From positions 53,831-117,830 of the forward strand of contig CAOVHW010000005.1 in NCBI GenBank assembly GCA_948543815.1: DNA of 64,000 nucleotides. Reading direction: 5' to 3'. The translations under genes and the position numbers were made by a program. This document shows, piece after piece, positions 17,967-28,187 of this stretch. Positions within the stretch are counted from its first letter, which is position 1; each line of letters starts with the position of its first letter. Under the pieces are notes generated by a model. It was not told the origin of the DNA, did no database searches, and saw nothing but the letters and a program-made list of their open reading frames with translations. This DNA is from an uncultured Eubacteriales bacterium. GTDB taxonomy: Bacteria; Bacillota; Clostridia; Lachnospirales; CAMVHY01.

Positions 17967-20900
17967 ATGAATAAAAAATTTTTAGCAATATCAATGGTTT
18001 CAATTATAACATTCAACTCTTTTCCATTAAACATTTTCAAAAAAACAACGCATGCTGCAAGTTTTATTTCAAATGTCAGCAAGATTGAAAATCCTGTCGC
18101 CGGCGGTGACAATGATAATTGGTCAGGAAATTATATTTACTTCGGAAATTATCCGCAAAGTGATACGTCTGGAGCAACAAAAGACCCAATACGTTGGCGA
18201 GTTCTCGACACAAACAACAAAGCCTGGACGGGTTCAACAGTACAATCAAACAGATTTGCATATAACATTGGTTTTCAAACAGGTGTTAGTGACACAACCA
18301 GAGGCGGACGCCAAAACGCACCAGTCGGTGGCAACGGAATATTACTTTACTCCGATGTAGCATTGGACGCAAAACAATATCATCCAACGTATAATAGTGG
18401 CAATGAAAAAAATGAACTATGTTGGGGAGGAAATGGCGGAGGAAGTGGAAAAGGATGTACATTGTGGGCATGGTTGAACGGCTACGGAAATGAAAGTGTA
18501 TGGGGCGGAGCTAATGTACCCGACGCACCATTTTTGCCAAATGCTTTTTCAGATGCCGAACAAAACGTTATAATGCCAACGAAAGTTTACAGCGAAGATT
18601 TATTAAATAACAGAAATACTGCACCAGATTATGCAAGTTCAGCGAGAACCTCGTTAACGCAAGACAAAATATTTGTACCATCGTATAATGAAATGTTAAA
18701 CACATCGTATGGATTTAGTACCGATTGGGCTTCTTCTGTAAATCTTCGTTCTTTTACATTTTCAAACTATTCAAAAAATTTATCGCCAAAATTTTTTTCA
18801 TCTTGGCTCCGCTCGCCGGGCGACTACTCAATAATTGCAGAAGCTACTTACGTCGAGTCCACTGGCATACTTTGGATAAGCTACAACTCCAACTACAAGT
18901 TGGACAGAACTTTTGGACTCTGTCCAGCTTTCAATTTAAATCTGACATCGGTAATCTTTGCATCTGAAGCCGCTGAAAGCGGCGCTGGCGGAAAGAGTTC
19001 GGCAGTAAGTTCGACTCCGGCGAGATTTTCATTGCCAACAGGCAAAGGAAATGATTATAAGCTGACGTTAAAAGATAGTAGCAGAAGTTTTAGTGCAAGC
19101 AAAACTGCACAAAATCTTAACAAAGTTACAATTTCATACAGTGGAGCAAAAACAGGAAGTAACGAATACATTTCATGTTTGATATTGGATAACAATGATA
19201 AATCAAACATTATATATTACGGTAAACTGAAACAAGCAAGTTCTGCGAGCGGAACAGCAATATTGGATATGCCAGAAGAAATTCCTGACGTCGCGTATAC
19301 AGTTGAAATATTTAACGAGCAATGCAACGGTGCTTATAAAACTGACTGGTGTAGTCAACTCAGTGAATTTACTGCAAGCGTAATTCATAAAATTAATCCA
19401 ACCGTAACAGCGCCAACAGCAAAAACATTAACATACAACAAAAGTGCACAAGCACTTGTAAATGCAGGAAGCACAACCGGCGGAACTTTGCAATATAAAT
19501 TAGACAATGGAACATGGCAAACAAGTATTCCAACAGCAACAAATGCAGGAAATTATACAGTTTATTACAAAGTTGTTGGAAATGATGAATATCTTGACGT
19601 TGCAGAAAAAAGTGTTAGCGTTACGATTGCAAAAGCAACGCCAAGCGTTACAGCTCCAACAGCAATACAAAATCTTGTTTACAATAGTAAACAACAATCA
19701 CTTGTAAATGCAGGAAGTACAACCGGCGGAACATTGCAATATAAAGTAGGAAGTGGAGCATATTCAACGAACATTCCAACAGAAATAAATGCAGGAACGC
19801 ATACAGTTTATTACAAAGTTGTTAACGATACTAATTATAACGATGTCGCAGAAAAGAGCTTTAATGTAACAATTGCGAAAGCAAATCCAGAAGTAACAAA
19901 TCCAACCGCAAAAGAAAATCTTGTTTACAATAGTGAACAACAAGAGCTTTTAAATGCCGGTACAACGAGCGGAGGAGCATTTGAATATAGTTTAGATGGC
20001 GAAAATTATTCAGCAGAAATTTCAAAAGGGAAAGACGCTGGAGAATATATAGTTTATTACAAAATTACCGGTGGAAATAATTATAATGATGTTGAAGCAA
20101 AAACAATAAATGCAACGATAGCGAAAGCTGATCCACAAGTAACAGCGCCGACAGCAAAAACTTTAACATATGATAATAATCAGCATGAGCTTATAAATCC
20201 GGGAAGTACAACAGGAGGAACATTAGAATATAGTTTAGATAACAAAAATTATTCGACAACACTCCCAACAGGTATAGAAGCAAAAACTTACACAATTTAT
20301 TATCGAGTTGTGGGCGATAATAATTACAATTCTGTTGAATCAAAAACGATAGATGCAATGATATCGAAAGCGGTACCAACATTAACAAAACCAACAGCGA
20401 AAATATTGACATATAATAAAAATGCACAAGAACTTGTAGAAGCTGGAAGTACAATTGGTGGAACATTGCAATATAGTTTAAAAAGTGAAACAGAATATTC
20501 CGAAAATATTCCAAATGCGACTGAAGCCGGAGATTACACGGTATATTACAAAGTTGTCGGGGACGATATGTATTCTGATATACTACCGCAATCGATAAAA
20601 GTAACAATTGCAAAGGCGAATCCAGAAGTAACGGTGCCGACGGCAAAAGAAAATCTTATTTACAATAGTGCGCATCAGGAACTTTTAAATATTGGAACAA
20701 CAACTGGCGGAACATTTGAATATAGTTTAGATGATAAAAATTATTCAACGGAAGTTTCAAAAAGCGTTAATGCTGGAGAATATACGGTTTATTATCGAAT
20801 TGCTGGCGGAAATAATTATAATGATGTTGCGTCGCAAGCAATAAAAGTTACGATTGCAAAAGCAACACCAAAAATAACAGCACCGTCTGTAAAAACTTTG

Positions 20901-22616
20901 ATATATACTGGAAGTCCACAAGAACTTTTAAATGTTGGAACAACAACAGGTGGGACATTTGAATATAGCTTAGAGGATAAAATTTTTTCTGAGAATATCC
21001 CTAAAAAAACTGATGCAGGAAATTATGACATTTACTATAAAATTAAGGGAAATAATAATTATAATGATATTGCAGAAGAAAAATTAAGTATAACGATAGC
21101 AAAAGCTGATCCAATAATAACAGCGCCGACTGCAAGAGATTTGACATATAACGGCGATCCACAAGAACTTATAAATCCGGGAATTACGACTGGTGGAACA
21201 TTAGAGTATAGTTTAGATAATAAAAGTTATTCAACAAAGATTCCAACGGGAATGATTGCAAATACTTACACAGTTTATTATCGAGTTGTTGGCAATGATA
21301 ATTATAATAGTAAAAGTGAAGAAAATTTTAAAGTAACTATAATCATCGACAAACCAATTCCTGATACTCCACCTGCTCCACAAGAAAAAAGTAAATCAAG
21401 ATATAGCATAACATTAAAATCACTTGAACCAAATGAAAATGGCGCAAAACCGGAATATAAAAAAGATAAAGATAACTGGCAAGAAAGCAATGTATTTAAA
21501 AATTTGACACCAAACAAAGAATATACTTTTTACGTAAGATATGCGGCAACAGAAGATGGGAATTATGCGCCATCACTTCCGAGTGAACCAACAAAAATAA
21601 GAACATTGAAAAAAAGTAGCTCAAACCCTGAAAACAATGATGAAAATTCAAACGTTAATGATGAAAATAATAACAACTCAAACGCAAATAATGGAAGTAA
21701 CGATAAAGATTCAAATGAAAATAATAAAAATGATGATAAAAGTAATAATGAAACTATAAAATCAAATCGAAATGAAATCGTTATAAGTGACAAAATACAA
21801 CAAATTGAAAATGGTAATGGAATTGCAAATATCGAAACAAAACGTTCAGATAATAATATAGAAGTTAATATTACCGATGAAAATAGTAATCCAATAACTA
21901 TTTCGGACGGAATAACTTTAGTTGCAGAATGTAATCCATGTAAACCTGGAACAGTTGCTGTAATAATAAATGATGACGGAACAATTACAGTTATACGTAA
22001 ATCTGTTGCAAATGATGGAAAAATTTATATACCATTGAATAGTTCAGCAAAACTTGAAATTATTGACAACAGTAAAACTTTTTATGATGTACCGACAAGC
22101 CATTGGGCATATAATGCAGTAACTTTTGTTAGTGCGCATGAATTGTTTAATGGAACTGAACAAAATATTTTTGAGCCTGGTACACCAATGAGTCGTACAA
22201 TGTTAGTTCAAGTTTTGCATAATCTTGAAAATAATCCATATCAAGCTTTTGAAAAAATTTTCAGTGATGTTAATTTTGATGATTGGTTTGCTGAAGCTGT
22301 AACATGGGCGGCAAAAAATAATTTAGTAACTGGTTACGATAACGGAAATTTTGGAGCAAATGACAGCATTACACGCGAACAATTAGCTACTATGCTTTAC
22401 AGATATTTTGGTGAAAATAAGATTGTTGATGTAGATTTAAACTTTGTTGATGCAGATCAAATCAGTGATTATGCTTTAAAAGCGATGAAATGGGCTGTTA
22501 AACACGAAATTATTCAAGGCAAGGGAAATAATATTCTTGATCCGAAAGGTTTAGCTACTCGCGCCGAAGTTGCTCAGATGTTTCAGAATCTTATGTTGAA
22601 TTTGTTTTATCGATAA
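17967..22616 (+). CDS. S-layer-anchored repeat surface protein (DUF6273, 8 MBG-like repeats, 3 SLH)
   Basis: Secreted protein of 1549 residues, probably bound to secondary cell-wall polymer. The start ATG 17967 follows AAGGAGG and gives a signal peptide (MNKKFLAISMVSIITFNSF, cleavage near HAA). Residues 50-335 look like DUF6273, with IYFGNYPQS and PIRWRVLD. From about 476 to 1126 there are eight repeats of about 81 residues. Each opens with a PxVTAPTAKxLxYN motif and carries STTGGTLxYSLD, YTVYYKVVG and a V/ITIAKA end; these resemble MBG-type immunoglobulin-like repeats. A fibronectin-III-like domain, an Asn/Ser/Asp-rich linker and three SLH domains (about 1371-1545) follow. It is flanked by two copies of the hairpin repeat. 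Confidence 0.92.
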   Translation: MNKKFLAISMVSIITFNSFPLNIFKKTTHAASFISNVSKIENPVAGGDNDNWSGNYIYFGNYPQSDTSGATKDPIRWRVLDTNNKAWTGSTVQSNRFAYNIGFQTGVSDTTRGGRQNAPVGGNGILLYSDVALDAKQYHPTYNSGNEKNELCWGGNGGGSGKGCTLWAWLNGYGNESVWGGANVPDAPFLPNAFSDAEQNVIMPTKVYSEDLLNNRNTAPDYASSARTSLTQDKIFVPSYNEMLNTSYGFSTDWASSVNLRSFTFSNYSKNLSPKFFSSWLRSPGDYSIIAEATYVESTGILWISYNSNYKLDRTFGLCPAFNLNLTSVIFASEAAESGAGGKSSAVSSTPARFSLPTGKGNDYKLTLKDSSRSFSASKTAQNLNKVTISYSGAKTGSNEYISCLILDNNDKSNIIYYGKLKQASSASGTAILDMPEEIPDVAYTVEIFNEQCNGAYKTDWCSQLSEFTASVIHKINPTVTAPTAKTLTYNKSAQALVNAGSTTGGTLQYKLDNGTWQTSIPTATNAGNYTVYYKVVGNDEYLDVAEKSVSVTIAKATPSVTAPTAIQNLVYNSKQQSLVNAGSTTGGTLQYKVGSGAYSTNIPTEINAGTHTVYYKVVNDTNYNDVAEKSFNVTIAKANPEVTNPTAKENLVYNSEQQELLNAGTTSGGAFEYSLDGENYSAEISKGKDAGEYIVYYKITGGNNYNDVEAKTINATIAKADPQVTAPTAKTLTYDNNQHELINPGSTTGGTLEYSLDNKNYSTTLPTGIEAKTYTIYYRVVGDNNYNSVESKTIDAMISKAVPTLTKPTAKILTYNKNAQELVEAGSTIGGTLQYSLKSETEYSENIPNATEAGDYTVYYKVVGDDMYSDILPQSIKVTIAKANPEVTVPTAKENLIYNSAHQELLNIGTTTGGTFEYSLDDKNYSTEVSKSVNAGEYTVYYRIAGGNNYNDVASQAIKVTIAKATPKITAPSVKTLIYTGSPQELLNVGTTTGGTFEYSLEDKIFSENIPKKTDAGNYDIYYKIKGNNNYNDIAEEKLSITIAKADPIITAPTARDLTYNGDPQELINPGITTGGTLEYSLDNKSYSTKIPTGMIANTYTVYYRVVGNDNYNSKSEENFKVTIIIDKPIPDTPPAPQEKSKSRYSITLKSLEPNENGAKPEYKKDKDNWQESNVFKNLTPNKEYTFYVRYAATEDGNYAPSLPSEPTKIRTLKKSSSNPENNDENSNVNDENNNNSNANNGSNDKDSNENNKNDDKSNNETIKSNRNEIVISDKIQQIENGNGIANIETKRSDNNIEVNITDENSNPITISDGITLVAECNPCKPGTVAVIINDDGTITVIRKSVANDGKIYIPLNSSAKLEIIDNSKTFYDVPTSHWAYNAVTFVSAHELFNGTEQNIFEPGTPMSRTMLVQVLHNLENNPYQAFEKIFSDVNFDDWFAEAVTWAAKNNLVTGYDNGNFGANDSITREQLATMLYRYFGENKIVDVDLNFVDADQISDYALKAMKWAVKHEIIQGKGNNILDPKGLATRAEVAQMFQNLMLNLFYR

Positions 22617-22623
22617 AAACTTT

Positions 22624-22778
22624 AAACCTTTACTTTTTCTTTGAAAAGAAAAAGTAAAACCTAACCAATTCCTACGGAACTGCTTAATGAAAAGGAACTT
22701 TATAAAAAAATCTTTGTGCAAGCGCACAAAGATTTTTTTGTTAAAGTTCTTTGGTTACTTTTCTTTCAAGAAAAGTAA
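22624..22778. repeat. Hairpin repeat element, copy 2 (also likely terminator)
   Basis: Same element as at 17465-17618, about 155 bp, in the same orientation. The left arm is a near-perfect palindrome (TACTTTTTCTTTG / AAAAGAAAAAGTA) and the central stem holds ATCTTTGTGC / GCACAAAGAT followed by seven T. It sits 7 nt after the surface protein stop codon and probably terminates that transcript. Confidence 0.75.
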
Positions 22779-22813
22779 TGTTTTTATCTTTCTTAGAAAA
22801 TTATTATATAATT

Positions 22814-23842
22814 TTAGCAAAAATTTGCAATATCAAATATCAATTCTTCGGTATCTTCCCAACCGATACAAGGATCAGTTATGGATTTTCCAAAAACATT
22901 TCCATCAACAGATTGATTGCCACTTTCCAAATAACTTTCGATCATAAAACCTTTTACTAATTTATGAATCCTTTTATTAAGTTTACGATTGTATAAAATT
23001 TCTTTGCAAATACGAATTTGTTCATTATATAGCTTGCCAGAGTTAGCATGATTTGTATCAATAATTACCGCAGGATTTTTTAAGTTACGTTGCTCATAAA
23101 TTTTGCAAAGAAATTCTAAATCTTCATAATGATAGTTTGGAATATAATGGCCATGTTTATCAAGATAACCACGCAAAATGCCATGAGCAAAAGAATTACC
23201 ATGACTTTGAACTTCCCAGCCACGATAAATAAAAGTATGTTGACATTGAGCAGCGCTAATAGCATCAAGCATTACAGATAAATTCCCACTGATAGGATTT
23301 TTCATTCCGACCGGAATGGTTAAACCACTAGCAATAAGACGATGCTCTTGATTTTCAATCGACCTTGTACCTATTGTTGCATATGATAATAAATCAGAAA
23401 GATAGCGATAATTTTCAGGATATAAAATTTCATCTGCAGTTGCCATATTAAATTTTTTTGCTATTTTCATATGTAACTTTCGAATAGCGATAATACCTTT
23501 TAACATATCCGGTTTTTGCGTAGGATTTGGTTGATGTAACATTCCTTTATAAGAATTGCTGTGCGTTCGTGGTTTGCCAGTATAAATACGAGGAATTAAT
23601 AAAAGTTTATCTTTTACCTTTTCTTGAAGTTTTTTTAACCGCGAAACATATTCTAAGATTGAATTTTCGTAATCGGCAGAACATGGACCAATAATTAAAA
23701 CTAGTCGATCACTTTCACCACTGAAAATTTTACAAAGTTCTATATCAATTTTTGATTTCACTTCTGCCATATTAGAAGTTTGCGTATATAATTTTTTTAT
23801 TTCTGCGGGGATAGGAAGTTTGCGAATAAATTCCAAATTCAT
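22814..23842 (-). CDS. aroF: 3-deoxy-7-phosphoheptulonate (DAHP) synthase, class I
   Basis: First step of the shikimate pathway: phosphoenolpyruvate plus erythrose 4-phosphate gives DAHP. The protein has 342 residues in the AroFGH style. Visible motifs are LIIGPCSADY-like sequence (GPCSADYENSILEYVSRL), PRIYTGKPRT (here RTHS), ATADEIL, GTRSIENQEHR, VGMKNP and DTNHANSGK. The start ATG 23842 overlaps the aroQ stop as ATGA, so translation is coupled; a longer frame adds nine residues without a ribosome site. Feedback specificity cannot be read from sequence. Confidence 0.95.
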   Translation of the reverse strand: MNLEFIRKLPIPAEIKKLYTQTSNMAEVKSKIDIELCKIFSGESDRLVLIIGPCSADYENSILEYVSRLKKLQEKVKDKLLLIPRIYTGKPRTHSNSYKGMLHQPNPTQKPDMLKGIIAIRKLHMKIAKKFNMATADEILYPENYRYLSDLLSYATIGTRSIENQEHRLIASGLTIPVGMKNPISGNLSVMLDAISAAQCQHTFIYRGWEVQSHGNSFAHGILRGYLDKHGHYIPNYHYEDLEFLCKIYEQRNLKNPAVIIDTNHANSGKLYNEQIRICKEILYNRKLNKRIHKLVKGFMIESYLESGNQSVDGNVFGKSITDPCIGWEDTEELIFDIANFC

Positions 23843-24294
23843 TTCATCTCCTGTTGATTTTTTCCACATAAATATTTTAAAAGAATATCTACGGCACGAA
23901 GATATCCATCAGTACCTAAACCAATAACAGAATTTATACAAGCATCACGTATGTAACTTATTTGACGAAATTTTTCACGTGTATTTAATTTTGAAATATG
24001 GACTTCAATTGCAGGTAATGATACAGATTTAAGTGCATCAAGTAATGCTACACTTGTATGCGCATATGCGCCGGGATTTATAATAATTCCATCAATTTGC
24101 TTGTAAGTTTTTTGTATTTCATCTATTAAATCACCCTCATGATTAGATTGAAAAAAAATTGTTTCTACGTCAAAAGATTCACAATAAGATTTAATTTTCA
24201 TTATCAATTTTTCATAAGTTTCATATCCATAATGATTTGGTTCACGTATGCCTAACATATTTAAATTAGGGCCATTGATTATCAAAAATTTCAT
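23839..24294 (-). CDS. aroQ: 3-dehydroquinate dehydratase, type II
   Basis: Third step of the shikimate pathway. The 151 residues match the type II dodecameric family: INGPNLNMLGIREP at the N-terminus with the catalytic-loop context, FFQSNHEGDLIDEI, IINPGAYAHTSVALLDAL with the catalytic histidine, and EVHISKLNTREKFR. ATG follows GGAGGT. Upstream lies a terminator hairpin for aroE, so aroQ-aroF form their own unit or depend on readthrough. Confidence 0.97.
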   Translation of the reverse strand: MKFLIINGPNLNMLGIREPNHYGYETYEKLIMKIKSYCESFDVETIFFQSNHEGDLIDEIQKTYKQIDGIIINPGAYAHTSVALLDALKSVSLPAIEVHISKLNTREKFRQISYIRDACINSVIGLGTDGYLRAVDILLKYLCGKNQQEMK

Positions 24295-24324
24295 GAAATA
24301 CCTCCAACTTAAAAATTTTAGTGT

Positions 24325-24358
24325 GAAAAAAGATTACGTCATTCTGACGTAATCTTTA
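24325..24358 (-). terminator. Terminator of aroB-aroE
   Basis: Stem AGATTACGTCA / TGACGTAATCT with a 3-nt loop at 24331-24355; the minus strand continues with CTTTTTTC. Confidence 0.85.
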
Positions 24359-25135
24359 TTTTGTGAAACAATTTTTTTTATTTATTAAAGATAAATATAA
24401 TTGCTCGATAATATTATTAGGTTGCGGTTTTTGAAAAAAAAGTTCGTTTGCAGCAACTGCTTGAGCTACTAACATATACAAACCACCTTCAGCAGGAATA
24501 CCAAATTTATGTGCAGATAATACTAATTTTGTTTGTATAGGATTATACACAACATCAGTAACTCCACGCAAATTTTTAAAATGTTTCAAATCAATCAGCA
24601 AATCTTTAGTATTTGGATACATTCCGACAGGAGTTGTATTTATAATAAATTCTGCATCATTGTGAAAAATTTGAGCAGTTTCATAATCAATAATTCCTTT
24701 TTCATGGTTATGACGGCTCACTCGTAAAATTATTTTTGCGCCTAAATTTTTTGCAACAAACATTGCTGTACGCGAAGTTGCTCCAGTTCCTAAAATTAAA
24801 ATTTTTGCTCCAGAATAATTTAACCTTTGACGAATAATTAAAGATTTTAGTCCATAATAATCTGTATTATATCCAAATAATTTCCCATTTCGATTTACAA
24901 TAGTATTTACTGCGCCAATAAATTTAGCTTTCGATTCAATCCAATTTAACTCAGAAATGACAATTTGTTTATACGGAATTGTTACGTTTATTGCTTTAAA
25001 TTTTCGTTGATACAAAAAATTTGATACTTCATTGGGACGCAATTCATAAAGTTCGTAATCATAATTACCTAATTGTGCATGAATTTCTTTTGAAAAACTA
25101 TGCGATAAATGTTCACCAATAAGTCCATATTTCAT
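24356..25135 (-). CDS. aroE: Shikimate dehydrogenase (NADP+)
   Basis: Reduces 3-dehydroshikimate to shikimate. The 259 residues open with YGLIGEHLSHSFSKEIH (SxS shikimate-binding motif), then NVTIPYKQ with the catalytic lysine, GAVNTI, the nucleotide-binding LILGTGATSRTA, and NTTPVGMYP. ATG begins right after the aroB stop codon, so the two genes are coupled. Confidence 0.96.
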   Translation of the reverse strand: MKYGLIGEHLSHSFSKEIHAQLGNYDYELYELRPNEVSNFLYQRKFKAINVTIPYKQIVISELNWIESKAKFIGAVNTIVNRNGKLFGYNTDYYGLKSLIIRQRLNYSGAKILILGTGATSRTAMFVAKNLGAKIILRVSRHNHEKGIIDYETAQIFHNDAEFIINTTPVGMYPNTKDLLIDLKHFKNLRGVTDVVYNPIQTKLVLSAHKFGIPAEGGLYMLVAQAVAANELFFQKPQPNNIIEQLYLSLINKKNCFTK

Positions 25136-26149
25136 TTAAATATCCTCTGAACAATTATATTTTTCCAAAAGACGATATAGTTCCGATTTTTTAATAGTTT
25201 TTTGTACAGCTTTCCCAATTTCTTCAACAAAAATCATATTTATTGAATCTTTATCCAATTTTTTATCGTGAAATATTGCTTTTAAAACAACGTCTTTATC
25301 AAAATTAAATTGTGTAGGCAAATTAAATTTTTTTAACACAGAAAATAAACGTTTACGAATACTCGGTGTACACATTGGAATCATTCCAAGTGCTACACAT
25401 TCGCCATGATATAATTGACCACAACTTTCAATTCCATGTCCAATTGTATGTCCAAAATTTAATATACGCCGTAAACCGTTTTCGTACTCATCTTTTTGTA
25501 CAACAAACTGTTTAGCTTTCAAAGAACGCCAAATAATTTCATCGATGTAATCCATAGGATTTTCTTTTTCAAAAAGGTAAAAAAGTTTCTCGTCACAAAT
25601 TAATCCCATTTTAATTGTTTCAGCTAAACCATTTGAAATTTGTCGCAAAGATAAAGTTTTTAAAATCTCTGGGTCAATAAAAACTCCACGCGGCTGATAA
25701 AAAGCACCAACAATATTTTTTATATTATCCAAATTAATAGCAACTTTTCCACCGATAGAACTATCAACTTGGCTGAGTACCGTTGTCGGAATATTATAAA
25801 AATCTATTCCACGCATGTAACTTGCAGCTGTAAAACCTGCTAAATCACCAACAACTCCACCGCCTACAGCAACGATACAATCTTTACGAGTAAGTTGTGC
25901 TTCAAGACATTTTTTACACAACAACTCAAAGTAAAAGAAACTTTTTGTTCCCTCACCTTGTGGTAAAGTTACACAAACAGAATCACTACATTGTTCAGCG
26001 ACAATTTTTGCGTATTGTGATGGAACACCATCATCTGTAACAATCAAAACTTTTCGATTTAAATTAAATAATTTTCCAACTTCATTTAAGCCACCACGCT
26101 GCACAAAAACATCATAACTGTTTTTTCCTAAATTTATATGTAATTTCAA
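25136..26149 (-). CDS. aroB: 3-dehydroquinate synthase
   Basis: Second step of the shikimate pathway (NAD- and metal-dependent cyclase). The 337 residues contain the NAD-binding and core motifs GGGVVGDLAGFTAASYMRG, PTTVLSQVDSSIGGK, GLAETIKMGLI and the metal ligands in FGHTIGHGIE and HGECVALGM. I place the start at TTG 26149, giving MKLHINLG, after AAAGGA with 7-nt spacing. The longer open frame to 26284 runs through the tRNA-Leu gene and cannot be the true N-terminus. Confidence 0.94.
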   Translation of the reverse strand: MKLHINLGKNSYDVFVQRGGLNEVGKLFNLNRKVLIVTDDGVPSQYAKIVAEQCSDSVCVTLPQGEGTKSFFYFELLCKKCLEAQLTRKDCIVAVGGGVVGDLAGFTAASYMRGIDFYNIPTTVLSQVDSSIGGKVAINLDNIKNIVGAFYQPRGVFIDPEILKTLSLRQISNGLAETIKMGLICDEKLFYLFEKENPMDYIDEIIWRSLKAKQFVVQKDEYENGLRRILNFGHTIGHGIESCGQLYHGECVALGMIPMCTPSIRKRLFSVLKKFNLPTQFNFDKDVVLKAIFHDKKLDKDSINMIFVEEIGKAVQKTIKKSELYRLLEKYNCSEDI

Positions 26150-26206
26150 TGATTTATCCTTTATTTTTATCACAATTTTTTTGTCAAATAAAAAAATAAT
26201 TTTATA

Positions 26207-26290
26207 TGCCGCTGGCCGGACTCGAACCGGCACGGCATTACTGCCGGTGGATTTTGAGTCCACTACGTCTACCAATTCCATCACAGCGGC
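26207..26290 (-). tRNA. tRNA-Leu (CAA)
   Basis: Cloverleaf with acceptor halves GCCGCTG and CAGCGGC, a class II variable arm (CGGCAGTAATGCCG), and anticodon loop CTCAAAA giving CAA. No encoded CCA. It is on the same strand as aroB, starting about 60 nt upstream of it. Confidence 0.95.
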
Positions 26291-26401
26291 TCACTAAATA
26301 TTTATTATATCACGAAAAAAATTGATGTCAAGCATGCAAATTTATTTTGTTAAATTTTTTTCACAACATACATATAATGAAAAACGAGGAGGAATAAAAA
26401 A

Positions 26402-28183
26402 ATGTGTGGAATAGCAGGATTTACAAGTACAAAAAATATAGACAATCAAATTTTATACGATATGATTGAAGAAATAAAACATCGTGGCCCGGATGCCAAA
26501 GGTATTTATGTAAATAAAAATGTAAAATTCGCACATCGTCGTTTAATTGTAATAGACCCAGAGGGTGGCGTACAACCTATGGTCTGCAAAAAAAAATCAG
26601 ATTTTGTCATCGTTTATAATGGTGAAATTTATAATGCACCCGAAGTCAAAAAAAAATTGATTGAATTAGGCGAAAATTTTAAGACTAAATCTGATACCGA
26701 AATCGTTTTGAAAAGTTATATTCAATGGGGAAATGATTGTCCAAAATATTTGAATGGGATATTCGCATTTGCAATATTTGACGAAGCAGAAAATAAAATA
26801 TTTTTAGCACGCGATCGATTTGGTGTCAAACCATTGTTTTACCATTATGATGGAGAAAATTTTGTATTTGCATCTGAAATGAAAAGTTTATTTAAATTTC
26901 CAGGTATCACCGCAAAAATAAATCGTGATGGATTACGTGAGCTTTTGGCAATCGGACCTGCACGAACTTTTGGCAACGCAATTTTTATGGATATAGATGA
27001 ACTTGAGCCGGCACATACTTTAGAATTTAAAAATGGAAAAATAAAAAAGCAGTGTTATTTTGAATTAAAATATGTGCCGCACACTGAGAACTTAAATGAA
27101 ACAGCCGAGCATGTTTACTGGCTTTTGTGCAATGCGATAAAAAATCAATTAACTTCTGATGTACCAATTGGAACATTTTTATCAGGTGGATTAGATTCGA
27201 GCATAATTAGTGCAATTGCGTCAAATGAAATTGAAAATTTGGATACATTTTCACTAACTTTTAAGGATAATGAAAAATATTTTGCGAAGTCAATTTTTCA
27301 GCCTGATAGCGATGATGAATGGGTAAAAAAAATGCAAGCGTTTATCAAATCAAATCATCATGAAATTGTTTTGGAATCAGTTGATACTGCATACGCTTTG
27401 GAAAAGGCAATGGAAATGCGAGATTTACCGGGAATGGCTGATATTGATTCATCTTTGCTTTTATTTTGCGAACAAATAAAAAAATATGTGACGGTCGCGT
27501 TGTCAGGAGAATGTGCTGATGAAATTTTTGGTGGCTATCCGTGGTATTATCGTGATGATTTAAAAGTTGATGATTTTCCATGGACACGTGATTTGTCAAT
27601 TCGTGATGACATTTTGAAAATTAATTTGGATTTAAAAAATTATGCGCATGAAAAATATTTGCAAGTGATAAAAAAAGCGCCATATTTTCCGGAAAATAAT
27701 CCGCAAGAAAAATATACGCGCGAAATGTTTTATTTAAATATAACATATTTTATGGGAAATCTTTTGGAACGTAAAGATAGAATGTCAATGGCGAATGGTT
27801 TGGAAGTACGTGTACCATTTTGCGACCACGAATTAATTCAATATGTTTATAATGTACCGTGGTCAATAAAATTTTACAATCAACGTGAAAAAGGATTATT
27901 ACGCTTGGCAATGAAAAATATTTTGCCAGATGAAATTCTTTGGCGGAAAAAAAGTCCGTATCCGAAAACATTTAATCCAGATTACACAAAATTAATTTCT
28001 AAAATGTTGAAAGTTGAATTAAAAAACAGTCCGCTATCAGATATAATTGACAAACAAAAATTGTTTGAATTAATAGAAACAAAAAAGCCGTGGTTCGGAC
28101 AATTAATGTCAGGCCCACAGCTTATGGGTTATTTTTATCAACTTTCTCGTTGGCTAAAAAAATATTCTGTTGAAATTATTTGA
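26402..28183 (+). CDS. asnB: Asparagine synthase (glutamine-hydrolysing)
   Basis: ATP-dependent conversion of aspartate to asparagine with glutamine as amide donor. It has 593 residues. The class II glutaminase domain starts with the nucleophile Cys2 (MCGIAGF) and includes RGPDAKG and IYNGEIYN-type sequence. The synthetase domain has the pyrophosphate loop LSGGLDSS and ALSGECADEIFGGYPWY. ATG follows GAGGAGG, and a consensus -10 TATAAT lies at 26373-26378. It ends 4 nt from the convergent gene. Confidence 0.96.
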   Translation: MCGIAGFTSTKNIDNQILYDMIEEIKHRGPDAKGIYVNKNVKFAHRRLIVIDPEGGVQPMVCKKKSDFVIVYNGEIYNAPEVKKKLIELGENFKTKSDTEIVLKSYIQWGNDCPKYLNGIFAFAIFDEAENKIFLARDRFGVKPLFYHYDGENFVFASEMKSLFKFPGITAKINRDGLRELLAIGPARTFGNAIFMDIDELEPAHTLEFKNGKIKKQCYFELKYVPHTENLNETAEHVYWLLCNAIKNQLTSDVPIGTFLSGGLDSSIISAIASNEIENLDTFSLTFKDNEKYFAKSIFQPDSDDEWVKKMQAFIKSNHHEIVLESVDTAYALEKAMEMRDLPGMADIDSSLLLFCEQIKKYVTVALSGECADEIFGGYPWYYRDDLKVDDFPWTRDLSIRDDILKINLDLKNYAHEKYLQVIKKAPYFPENNPQEKYTREMFYLNITYFMGNLLERKDRMSMANGLEVRVPFCDHELIQYVYNVPWSIKFYNQREKGLLRLAMKNILPDEILWRKKSPYPKTFNPDYTKLISKMLKVELKNSPLSDIIDKQKLFELIETKKPWFGQLMSGPQLMGYFYQLSRWLKKYSVEII

Positions 28184-28187
28184 TGGT

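Noticed and set aside
20191..20646. A 151-codon minus strand frame inside the surface protein gene
   Set aside because: Antisense shadow of the repeat region, with no ribosome site and composition explained by the complementary codons.
26150..26284. N-terminal extension of AroB by 45 residues
   Set aside because: It is translated from the tRNA-Leu gene and its flank; the TTG at 26149 has a ribosome site and restores the normal AroB length.
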